A DNA stretch of 13,158 bases from Chrysochromulina parva (lineage: Eukaryota > Haptophyta > Prymnesiales > Chrysochromulinaceae). This document shows positions 6,466 through 13,158 of this stretch, piece by piece. Position 1 is the stretch's first letter. Each line of letters starts with the position of its first letter. Under the pieces are notes generated by a model. The model saw only the letters and a list, made by a program, of their open reading frames with translations. It was not told the DNA's origin and did no database searches. The translations under genes were made by a program, and so were the position numbers. Location: positions 1 to 13,158 of the forward strand of contig PJAB01001633.1 of the NCBI GenBank assembly GCA_002887195.1, given 5' to 3'.

Positions 6466-7974
6466 TCACGTCAGCGGCTTGAGCAGATCACCAAGGGCTA
6501 GCGTATCCTCGGCCGCCGCCCAGCGAAAAAACCCGCATGCTTGCGCGTCGCGCCGCCGGCAGCCGAAGAACCAACGGCCGCCGCTCTCCGCCTTCTTGGA
6601 GATGCGCAGCCCAGCGCTCCTGGCGGGTGTGCACGCGCACGCGGGGAACGCGCCATCGCTCCACACAAAGTGCTCGCACTCTCGTTCCCGGCAGCTCAGG
6701 AAGAGGCGGCCGAAGTTGTCCCCGGTGCGTCGGACCCGGCGGAGCACGACCGTGTGACGACCGTGCCGCGGGCAGACCCGCCCACGCAACGGGGGCGTTA
6801 CAACATTTGGCCGGCACGCAATCTCGTGCCCAATCTCGTGCCCAATCTCGGAGATAATCTCTGAGGTGTGCGCCGGAGGGGCCATCGGCATATGCATGCA
6901 AGCTTCACCTAATGGATGTCTGGTGCGCGAGGGCTGCGCCGCCAGCACCGAGAGTGGCGCCGTGGGGAGCACTTGCATGCCGGGCGAGGGCTGCGCCGCC
7001 ATCATCGAGGGCGGCGCCGCTGGCATGAGCGGTGCCGCTGGCACGGAGAGGGTCCAAGGATTGCTCGCCTGTGGAAGGCTCTGTGGAAGGCTCCTGGGCC
7101 GCTTGGATGATGACGCCGTAACGGGCGCCTCGAAAGGAGCGACGGACTCGGCGGCCGGGTTGGGCGCCGTAATGGGCGCCTCGGCGACCGGGTTGGGCGG
7201 TTTGGCGCACGTGCCGGCGGCCGCACGCGCCGCGCACCAAAACGTCGGGCGCGGGGGTCCAAGGGCGCCCATCTTGCAGAAGCTCACTGGCCCTCCACAG
7301 TCAAGGCAACGTGTCCGGTTGTAGATGTGACACGCAGGGTGTCGGCCTGCACGGCACCACGCCATCGAGAAGGCGCGTGCTGCACGGACGAGCGTCAGCA
7401 GCTCCGGGGGCGAGAGCGAGCTGACTAACCGACGAGGGTCCATGCATGCCTCGTGCAGCGCCTCATTCTTGATGATGTTGCCAATGCCAGGCACGAGGGA
7501 CTGGTCAAGCAAGGCATCGCAGATCATACGATCGGCTGGAGAGGCGGTCAGAGCGGCCGTGGTCACGGCTTCGTCGAAGGCTGGCTGGCACACGTCCCGA
7601 TTACAACCCTCTTGAACCGCGCGCCGAGCTGCCAGTGCATCGGCTGGTGAAGTGGTGGCGTCGAAGAGTTGAAGCTGGCAGCCGTCATGGAAGCGGACGA
7701 GGAGTGTCAGCTGCCCGGGATGTTTAGGCTGCGAATCGCAGTGCAACGAGCCGTTCATACCAAAGTGACATCGTACTGCGCTCTGCTCCCCCGCTTCATC
7801 CGCAAAGAGCAGCCACAACTCCTTGCCAAGCGTCAAACAGTCGATCAGGGTCCTCGCGCGAATCAAGCTGGCCACCTTTGAGTTGTCATGGCCAGCTACT
7901 CCGACCACGTGCTTGCCGATGAGTGCCGCACGAACCTTTTGGCCATTGCGCGTGCAGCCAGGACCCTCGACCAT
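6466..7974 (-). CDS. NEIL3: NEIL3-type Fpg/Nei DNA glycosylase with two GRF zinc fingers
   Basis: A single-exon frame of 502 residues. The N-terminus MVEGPGCT is typical of NEIL3, whose Val2 replaces the usual Pro2 nucleophile and whose Glu3 is conserved. HFGMNGSL (about 70-77) lies in the Fpg N-terminal domain. The helix-two-turn-helix motif is LLDQSLVPGIGNIIKNEALH (155-174). An Fpg zinc finger follows (Cys223, Cys226, FWC247), but the last pair is C-x8-C (247/256) rather than C-x2-C. A low-complexity linker (about 258-398) has no visible NZF finger. Two GRF zinc fingers end the protein (about 401-444 and 446-488; CPRHGRHTVV...RLFLSC and CTPARSAGLRIS...RWFFGC). NEIL3 removes oxidised bases, prefers single-stranded DNA and in animals unhooks interstrand crosslinks; GRF fingers bind single-stranded DNA. 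Nuclear role here is by homology. Confidence 0.93.
   Translation of the reverse strand: MVEGPGCTRNGQKVRAALIGKHVVGVAGHDNSKVASLIRARTLIDCLTLGKELWLLFADEAGEQSAVRCHFGMNGSLHCDSQPKHPGQLTLLVRFHDGCQLQLFDATTSPADALAARRAVQEGCNRDVCQPAFDEAVTTAALTASPADRMICDALLDQSLVPGIGNIIKNEALHEACMDPRRLVSSLSPPELLTLVRAARAFSMAWCRAGRHPACHIYNRTRCLDCGGPVSFCKMGALGPPRPTFWCAARAAAGTCAKPPNPVAEAPITAPNPAAESVAPFEAPVTASSSKRPRSLPQSLPQASNPWTLSVPAAPLMPAAPPSMMAAQPSPGMQVLPTAPLSVLAAQPSRTRHPLGEACMHMPMAPPAHTSEIISEIGHEIGHEIACRPNVVTPPLRGRVCPRHGRHTVVLRRVRRTGDNFGRLFLSCRERECEHFVWSDGAFPACACTPARSAGLRISKKAESGGRWFFGCRRRDAQACGFFRWAAAEDTLALGDLLKPLT
6817..6866 (-). repeat. NEIL3: Short tandem repeat in the NEIL3 linker
   Basis: A 12-15 bp unit repeats in frame, encoding SEIISEIGHEIGHEI (residues 371-385) just before the first GRF finger. 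Confidence 0.7.
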
Positions 7975-8276
7975 CGCCGCGCACTAGTCCTCGGCTTCCC
8001 TGTTCAGGGTGCCGACAGCGGGTGCGAGTTGGAGGACGGATGAAAAGGCGATTTCGTCACACCATTGGTCTCTGTGAATAAGTGCATGCATCATAATCAT
8101 ACTGCTGTATACACCAGCGTCAGCGCAGCCTCTCATCTGAAAGACGCAAAACTCATCTTGACCACGGTCGTCTGCGAATTGCGCGCATGGCTCTCACCGG
8201 CCTCGCACAGATGACCTTTGCTCCCACAGGGAGCGACGGCAGCGCGCGCTCAGCCACTCCCTCGACCTAGCGCCGC
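7975..8276. other. Spacer between NEIL3 start and TIM23 stop
   Basis: Both flanking genes are on the minus strand, so this 302 bp should hold the TIM23 3' UTR and the NEIL3 promoter and 5' UTR. Composition is more AT-rich around 8040-8170. No gene or repeat recognised. Confidence 0.5.
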
Positions 8277-9023
8277 TCACATCAGATTCTTGAGGTAACG
8301 CGGCGCACCCACCTGCCTGGAGCAGAAGGCGCCCAGGGCGGCGAGCGCTCCAAAGCCCAGCCCGGCAGGCAACGCGACGCGCGCGCCCGATGTGGATTTG
8401 TAGAGGACGCCCGTGAGCGCGGCCGCGCCGGCGGGGTTGAGGATGTCATCCGTGCCGCGCACATTGTACGCCACGCTCTCGAAAAATGAGCACATGAGTG
8501 CGATGCACCCGAGGGAGTTGGCAAGCCCAGGGCCACTCATACCCATAGAGTTGAGCACGCTGTTGATGCGGATGCGCTGGCGCTGGCCTTTGGACTCGGC
8601 GAGGCCCTGCACCAGGCCGTACGACGTGCCGAAGAGGAAGCCTGCGCACGCGCGTGGAACGCAGCGCTGTCAGCACGCGTGCAGGCCTCGGTGGCAGGCG
8701 TGCGGGAGCGCTGGGACGGGACGCGCAGCGAGATACAAGGCAGCCTGCGCACCGGCAGAATAGGCGGCGCCAACATGGTACGTCAGCCGCTCGCCCCACG
8801 AGCGGCGAAAGCTCTCGTCGTAGTTCTCGTCGTAGAGAAAGTCAGGCTGTGGCGGCTTTGCCGATGGAATGTTGAGGAAGAGATCATCGGCAGGAGCAGA
8901 GGAGGGCGCAACCGGATGGAAATCGTCTGCGCTCGGCAGCGGCGGCGGAGTCATCAGGCTACCGCTGCTGCCAGACGAAGCGTACGGATCGTGCATCAGT
9001 CCTTCGCTGTTGTTGCCTGACAT
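8277..9023 (-). CDS. TIM23: Mitochondrial inner-membrane translocase subunit TIM23, two exons
   Basis: Exons 9023-8753 and 8641-8277 (phase 1) give 211 residues, normal for Tim23. Residues 1-75 are a hydrophilic intermembrane-space-type region rich in Pro/Ser/Asp. The Tim17/22/23 domain follows: WGERLTYHVGAAYSAGFLFG (76-95), SYGLVQGLAESKGQRQRIRI (97-116), VLNSMGMSGPGLANSLG (119-135) and VRGTDDILNPAGAAALTG (151-168), with about four membrane segments. Tim23 forms the presequence import channel with Tim17. The splice is confirmed because it joins SAG to FLFGTSYGLVQG. The intron ends are duplicates of each other. The neighbouring gene at 9306-10079 may also be mitochondrial. Confidence 0.95.
8642..8752 (-). 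other. TIM23: TIM23 intron (111 bp, phase 1) with duplicated ends
   Basis: The donor GT is at 8752-8751 and the acceptor GCAG ends at 8642 (minus strand). The 11-mer GTGCGCAGGCT lies at both junctions (8752-8742 and 8649-8639). Unspliced reading stops inside the intron. No decamer repeat. Confidence 0.9.
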
Positions 9024-9305
9024 CGCGGCCGGATAAAGAATCCAGAGGAAAAATCAAGGTCCTGTCTTCTGCCAGCCACGTCGTGAGCAAAGTTCGCAAG
9101 TTCCGTCACAAACTTCTCGTTTTCACATCAAATGTCACAGCGAACACAAAATTCAAGTTCCTATCCGAATTCACGCCTCAGTGCTGAGAGTCTCAACATT
9201 TGCGATTTGGCCGTTCCTAGCAAAATCCAAAATAGTATTAGGCGAATAGCAGCTCCCCGCCCTATTTCGCTATCCACAATAGTTACAATAGATGCGGCGC
9301 TCGCC
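9024..9305. other. AT-richer spacer between TIM23 start and the 9306-10079 gene
   Basis: Holds the TIM23 promoter and 5' UTR and the 3' UTR of the upstream minus-strand gene. It is clearly more AT-rich (about 9050-9300) than the rest of the window. No gene seen. Confidence 0.5.
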
Positions 9306-10079
9306 TTATGAGCCCTGCGACCCCTTTGGTCTGAGGGCATACGCGTCGCGGACCCCGGCCACGTTATAATGCTCCAGCACGAGCTGCACGGGCCGTGGAG
9401 CCGCCTCGCACAGGCGCATCTGAATGCTCTTCGAGCCGGCGCTGGAGAGCCGCCACGCTGTGTTGATGAGGAGCGGCTCGGACGGGCGCATGGGCAGCCA
9501 GTCGTCGTACACCTTGTGCTTGACGGCGCCATCATTCGAGAGCATGTGGATCGCCAGGGTAAGCCCTAAGTTGATGGGTAGCGCCGGCAGCAGAGAGAGC
9601 TTCCAGAACCACCACGCGTGCGGCACTGCCCGTGAGAGAGACTCGGAAGGCGACGCAGTCAGTGAGCGAGCGGCGGCAGCTGGCGCGAGGACGTCGTAAG
9701 GCTCCCGAGAGCGCTGCATTCGAAGCGAGGAGCCCGCACCATACAGCTGCGCTCCGAAATAGCTCGCTGTCGCCTTTGGGATGATCGACGCGGCCGCAAC
9801 CGCAGTGGATGCATCGGCGTTATCTGCGAGTAGCGGAAGGAGGACCTCGCCCCACAGCGCATCGGTGGTTGCAACAAACGGCCAAGCCACGAATGAGCTC
9901 ACCACTGACGCGAGGAACCAATCACCCCATCCATACCTCAGCGGAGCCGAGGCATCGGCGCCGGCGGGCTGTGGATGCGGTCGCGCTGGGACCGACGGTG
10001 GCAAGGTGAGGAAGTGCTTTCGCCTCGCTAGGATGCGGCCAGGCTTCGCGACCGCTCGCGTGAGGGCTGCTGCGCGCAT
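9306..10079 (-). CDS. Unknown protein with possible mitochondrial presequence and membrane segments
   Basis: A single-exon frame of 257 residues that I do not recognise. Residues 1-25 are Arg/Ala-rich without acidic residues (MRAAALTRAVAKPGRILARR), which fits a mitochondrial or plastid targeting peptide. Hydrophobic stretches at about 50-72 (GWGDWFLASVVSSFVAWPFV), possibly 92-112, and 155-181 (WWFWKLSLLPALPINLGLTL) suggest a membrane protein. The C-terminal 60 residues are hydrophilic. It is head-to-head with the PKD2-like gene. Clear amphipathic and hydrophobic patterning and a full-length start make it a credible gene; function cannot be named. Confidence 0.65.
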   Translation of the reverse strand: MRAAALTRAVAKPGRILARRKHFLTLPPSVPARPHPQPAGADASAPLRYGWGDWFLASVVSSFVAWPFVATTDALWGEVLLPLLADNADASTAVAAASIIPKATASYFGAQLYGAGSSLRMQRSREPYDVLAPAAAARSLTASPSESLSRAVPHAWWFWKLSLLPALPINLGLTLAIHMLSNDGAVKHKVYDDWLPMRPSEPLLINTAWRLSSAGSKSIQMRLCEAAPRPVQLVLEHYNVAGVRDAYALRPKGSQGS

Positions 10080-10313
10080 ATGAGAACCTTTCGAGTGCGC
10101 TCAGGGAACGCCGCGAGTGAAGGGAGGACAATCCAGGAGCCAACTCGATCGATTTGGAAGATTTTCGCGCGATCGCCGCATTGAGAACACCGGACTCGGA
10201 GGTTGCATGCCCTGCGTGCGAGCGTAAAACTTGTACCGGTACTTACGTATGTTGGCGCCAGCCAATCTGGTCGGCTTGCTAGTCGGGGCCTTGGCCTCGC
10301 GCTCAGCGCTGAG
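10080..10313. promoter_or_regulatory. Divergent promoter region between the unknown gene and PKD2
   Basis: A 234-bp head-to-head spacer that must contain both promoters. The PKD2 frame stays open upstream to an ATG at 10203, so the transcript may start inside this stretch. No recognised motif. Confidence 0.45.
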
Positions 10314-10604
10314 ATGAAGCGAGCCAATGCGGCGACATCTTTGGATGAGGAGCAGCAGCGCCAAGCGGTCGAGCGCTACTATGAGACGATCAATCTCATG
10401 CAGGACGACGCGGTGCGCTCTGCCAACGCGACGGAGTTGGAGGAGGAGGAGGAGATGAGGAAAGTGACGGCGCGCACCAGGGAACGGGTCACGGCGCTCA
10501 AGGAAAAGGCGGTCATCATCTCGGCCGAGCACGTCTCGAAGCAGGAGCTCGTCGATTCGATGCAGATGCGGCTCCGCGATATGGAGAGGGAGCACAAGCG
10601 GCTG

Positions 10605-10646
<42 letters not shown>

Positions 10647-13055
10647 GGTCCGGTCCGCCAGACCGATGACCAGCGCGTCGCGTCGCTCACGGAGCTGTGT
10701 CGAGTGACGATGGACCGCGCGATCCAAAAGAAGCAGGAGTCCGACAGGGGCGTCGTGCCTGCCTCTTTGGCATACAAGACGGCAGGCTCCGGACCGACCA
10801 TCACCACGGTCTTCTACACTCCCAATGGTGAGGCGCGCGAGGCCGCGCTGGAAAAGCTGGAGATGCGGCTCGGGCGCACGACAACCTTCCGCGAGGTGCG
10901 CAACAACGCCGCGCGCACCTTCGGCGACGATCCAAGCATGTGCGTGCTGGAGGACGAACACGGAACTGTCTGGCCGTACGACATGGCGGTCTCGCGTGAG
11001 ATTGCTCGCTACCGAGGTGCGTGCGGAGTGCGAGTGCGAGTGCGAGTGAGATTGAGATTGCGAGTGAGTGTAGTCACTGATGAGGGTCGCCATCTCCTCC
11101 GTCGCAGGCGAGCAGACGATCCGACTTGTGCGGCGCGAGGAGGCTGAGGAGGAACAGGAGACTGCGGACTTTGAGGAGGACGGTGACGAACCCGAGCCTA
11201 ACGTGCAGAGCCTAGTCCAAATGCTAGGGGATGGTGGCGGGAGGCTTCCGGGCGGCGGCGGCGGCGGCGGCGGCGATGAGCTTCTGAACGGTGAGGACGA
11301 GGCCGACGCGGCCGCAGCAGCCGCAGCGGCCGCTGCGATGGCCACGATGGAGGATAGTGACTCCGACGACGACGATATGCAGCGAAAGGAGTATGTCGAG
11401 CCCAAACTCAATCGGCGGCGCGAGATCTTTGACATGGGGTTGCATTTCATCCTCATCTTACTCCTCTACCAGGTGATGACTACTGATGGCCACTGATGGC
11501 CTCTGAGAGCCACTGAGGACCACTGATGACCACTGACGACCATGATCGACCCCTCTCTGCCAGTCTACAAGCGAGAAGCGAGAACTTCGAGACGCGCTCG
11601 CCTTGACCCAGTCGCTCAAACGAATCTTTGTCGAGAACGGCTTTATGGATGTTCGCTCCTTTCAGGGGGTCTGGGAGTGGACGGAGGGTGTGTGGAGTGC
11701 CTCCGAGTGCCGCTGAGGATGCGGCCAATTGCCGCTGATGACCACTGATTGCGCCCCTCATCAGGCACCCTCATTAGTGGACTATTTGATAGTGACGTTG
11801 ACGCAACAGGCAACATCATGATGTACAACCAGCTCGTAGGCGCGGTGCGCTTCCGACAGGTAGCGAGTCAGCCGCGTCTCGCATGGCCTCCCTCCTTGCA
11901 TGCACCCATGGCCTCCATCATTGCATGCACCCATGGCCTCCCTCCTTGCATGCAGGTGCGTGTGAGCAATATCTCGTGCAACATCTCGCCCAAAATCCAA
12001 CGGCGCGTCGAGATCGCATCGAGAAAGTTCCAGCAATCCTTCGTGTTCCAGGTACTTGATTCTCCACTGATGACCAATGATGACCAATGATGACCAATGA
12101 TGACCAATGATGACCAATGATGACCAATGATGACCAATGATGACCACTAATGACCACTGATGACCACTGATGATGACCACTGATGGCCACTGATGACCAC
12201 TAATGACCACTAATGACCACTAATGACAGGTACTTGGCTCTCCAGCCATTTGCTCGGCTGGCATGCATGTGCTCATCACGGCGCCCCGCCCGCCCCTCTC
12301 CCCACAGGGACCTATCGAGCCGTGCAGCCCTTCCAACCCAACCGAGTGTACGGGTGGCGGCGAGTGCTTCTTCGAGTACTCGGAGGAGAAGCGCGACGTG
12401 CATGATTTCGGGCCGTGCACCACGGATGGGCGTGCTGCCTTATTAGGCACGCCCGGCTTGAGCATCGAGCAGATCAACAAGTACAACGAGACGTGCGGCG
12501 GGCCCGAACCGTTCCAAGGCTCCGGCTTCAAGTACTACCCTGCGGCACTAGTGAAGGCGCCGTCGTACCTGATCTTCGACGGGGGCGGCTACGTGCGTGA
12601 CATTCGTCCCGATGAGCCTCTCCCCGGGGCCGACATCCCTACCGTGCCCAAGGTAGGTACTGATGGCCTTTGATGATCTCTGAGTGCCTCTGACGGCCTC
12701 CGAGTGCCTCCGATGGCCTCCGATGGCCTCGGACGGCCTCGGACGGCCTCTGACGGCACTCGCTCCATCCGCGTGATTGTAGGGCCGGATGCTCGCCTTT
12801 GATTGCCTTTGATTGCCTTCGATTGCCTTTGATTGCCTTTGGTTGCCTTTGATTGCCTTTGATTGTCTTTGATTGTAGGACCGGATGCTCGCCGACATCG
12901 ACGAGCTCAAGAAGATGCTGTGGCTCGATGAGCGCACGCGCGCGATGTTCGTGCACTTCTCCGTCTACAATGCGAACTTCAACTTGTACGCCGCATGTAA
13001 CCTCATCTTCCGCTTCTCGCCCGGTGGCGTCATCACACCCATTCCCAAATTCAAG
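10314..13055 (+). CDS. PKD2: Polycystin-2 (PKD2/TRPP)-like cation channel, N-terminal part, seven exons seen
   Basis: Proposed exons are 10314-11016, 11108-11472, 11564-11687, 11765-11859, 11956-12051, 12308-12652 and 12879-13055; phases 1,0,1,0,0,0 agree and give 635 residues, with the gene continuing past the window. Residues 1-95 are a charged coiled coil, 100-110 poly-Ala, about 161-242 a compact domain of unknown type, 243-330 acidic and Gly/Ala low complexity. TM1 is near 342-356 (MGLHFILILLLYQ). The polycystin (TOP) extracellular domain follows: VWEWTEG, FRQVRVSNISC, NETCGGPEPFQGSGFKYYP, and the diagnostic LWLDERTRAMFVHFSVYNAN (about 590-609) ending GGVITPIPKFK. Polycystin-2 is a ciliary/flagellar cation channel; the S2-S6 channel block would lie downstream. 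An upstream in-frame ATG at 10203 would add 37 residues. Most introns carry decamer repeats or duplicated junctions. Confidence 0.93.
11017..11107 (+). other. PKD2: PKD2 intron 1 (91 bp, phase 1)
   Basis: GT at 11017, GTCGCAG ending at 11107; joins ARYR-G to EQTIRLVRR. The interior is a hexamer tract of GAGTGC / GAGATT type (about 11032-11070). Confidence 0.85.
11473..11563 (+). other. PKD2: PKD2 intron 2 (91 bp, phase 0) with decamers
   Basis: GT at 11473, TGCCAG ending at 11563; joins LLLYQ to STSEKRELRD. The interior is degenerate TGATGGCCAC / TGAGGACCAC decamers. Confidence 0.8.
11688..11764 (+). other. PKD2: PKD2 intron 3 (77 bp, phase 1)
   Basis: GT at 11688, CATCAG ending at 11764; joins WEWTE-G to TLISGLFDSD. 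It contains decaying decamers and ends GATTGCGCCCCTCATCAG, one substitution from the 3' element of SGNH introns 2 and 4. Confidence 0.8.
11860..11955 (+). other. PKD2: PKD2 intron 4 (96 bp, phase 0), internally repeated
   Basis: GT at 11860, ATGCAG ending at 11955; joins AVRFRQ to VRVSNISC. About 11883-11953 is three copies of a ~25-bp unit (ATGGCCTCCCTCCTTGCATG plus ACCC). It is a multiple of three and free of in-frame stops, so retention would insert 32 residues. Confidence 0.8.
12052..12307 (+). other. PKD2: PKD2 intron 5 (256 bp, phase 0), composite
   Basis: GT at 12052, CCACAG ending at 12307; joins QSFVFQ to GPIEPCSPS. It holds a decamer array (12067-12226) followed by a second copy of the donor region at 12227-12244 (16 of 18 bases equal to 12049-12066) and then the shared GCATG...CACAG 3' element. 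Confidence 0.85.
12067..12226 (+). repeat. Decamer minisatellite in PKD2 intron 5
   Basis: About 16 units of 10 bp: TGATGACCAA several times in a row, then TGATGACCAC and TAATGACCAC variants, with one irregular unit near 12170. The last unit runs into the CAG|GT junction at 12229/12230. Confidence 0.95.
12653..12878 (+). other. PKD2: PKD2 intron 6 (226 bp, phase 0) with duplicated acceptor
   Basis: GT at 12653, TTGTAG ending at 12878; joins IPTVPK to DRMLADIDELKK. Two decamer arrays (about 12659-12768 and 12797-12870) flank an upstream copy of the acceptor plus exon start (12774-12797 versus 12870-12893, one mismatch). Using the upstream acceptor gives a stop within ten codons. Confidence 0.85.
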
Positions 13056-13158
13056 GTGAGGAAGGACAATCGGAGATGCCTCTGATTGCATCTGATTGCA
13101 TCTGATTGCATCTGATTGCCATTCCCAAATTCAAGGTGAGGAAGGACAATCGGAGATG
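13056..13158 (+). other. PKD2: PKD2 intron 7, 5' part, with duplicated donor
   Basis: The donor GTGAGG at 13056 follows IPKFK. The junction block 13039-13078 recurs identically at 13119-13158 (period 80, second copy cut by the window end), with four TCTGATTGCA decamers between. Reading past the first donor stops at 13083-13085. Confidence 0.75.

Noticed and set aside
6866..7324. Plus-strand Gly/Ala-rich ORF of 152 residues
   Set aside because: Antisense shadow of the NEIL3 linker and zinc-finger region.
10203..10313. Upstream ATG for the PKD2-like protein
   Set aside because: It adds 37 residues without recognisable character inside a short divergent promoter; kept only as an alternative start.
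10101..11456. Minus-strand ORF of 451 residues
   Set aside because: It lies antisense to PKD2 exons 1-2 and is made of Leu/Arg/Ser runs mirroring the sense repeats; the sense strand has clear homology.
12067..12226. C/D-box snoRNA signals (ATGATGA, CTGA) in the decamer array
   Set aside because: They arise automatically from the repeat unit; there is no single spaced C/D pair with flanking stem.
12067..13120. CRISPR-like array
   Set aside because: The units are ten bases, directly adjacent and without spacers, and lie in introns of a eukaryotic gene.
1..13158. tRNA, rRNA, transposase or viral genes
   Set aside because: I looked for these on both strands and saw no convincing sign of any of them.

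Overview
The window is nuclear DNA from a GC-rich, flagellated unicellular eukaryote, most likely a microalga. Evidence for this: eight protein genes with short spliceosomal GT-AG introns, a cytosolic ribosomal protein gene (uS15/RPS13), a mitochondrial import gene (TIM23), and two genes tied to cilia/flagella (inner-arm dynein light chain p28 and a polycystin-2 channel). The first gene belongs to a membrane-anchored SGNH-hydrolase family that I associate with haptophytes and green picoalgae, so a haptophyte is my best guess. That placement is inference, not something the sequence proves.

Layout: 169-2513 (+) five-exon SGNH/GDSL-like type II membrane protein; 2514-3277 convergent spacer with tandem repeats and a doubtful ORF; 3278-4381 (-) single-exon p28 axonemal dynein light chain carrying an N-terminal domain like plant ASG1/At4g30780 proteins; 4382-4760 divergent promoter; 4761-5544 (+) uS15 in two exons; 5689-6183 (+) small Pro/Ala-repeat protein of unknown function; 6466-7974 (-) NEIL3 DNA glycosylase with two C-terminal GRF zinc fingers; 8277-9023 (-) TIM23 in two exons; 9306-10079 (-) unknown, probably mitochondrial membrane protein; 10080-10313 divergent promoter; 10314-13055 and beyond (+) polycystin-2-like channel, at least seven exons, cut by the window end before the main channel transmembrane block.

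The genes do not form an operon or pathway; they are a compact eukaryotic neighbourhood. The two flagellar genes (p28 and PKD2) are not adjacent.

The most interesting signal is in the introns. Several (SGNH introns 2, 3 and 4, the TIM23 intron, PKD2 introns 5 and 6 and the last partial one) have a splice junction duplicated as a direct repeat of 9 to at least 40 bp. Many in the two + strand multi-exon genes carry a degenerate ten-base minisatellite (about TGATNGCCNY). Their 3' ends fall into two shared sequence families found in both genes. Together this looks like recent or continuing intron birth by insertion or tandem duplication at AGGT sites (introner-like or duplication-derived introns), including one AG|GT point inside an intron that could act as a zero-length-exon splice site.
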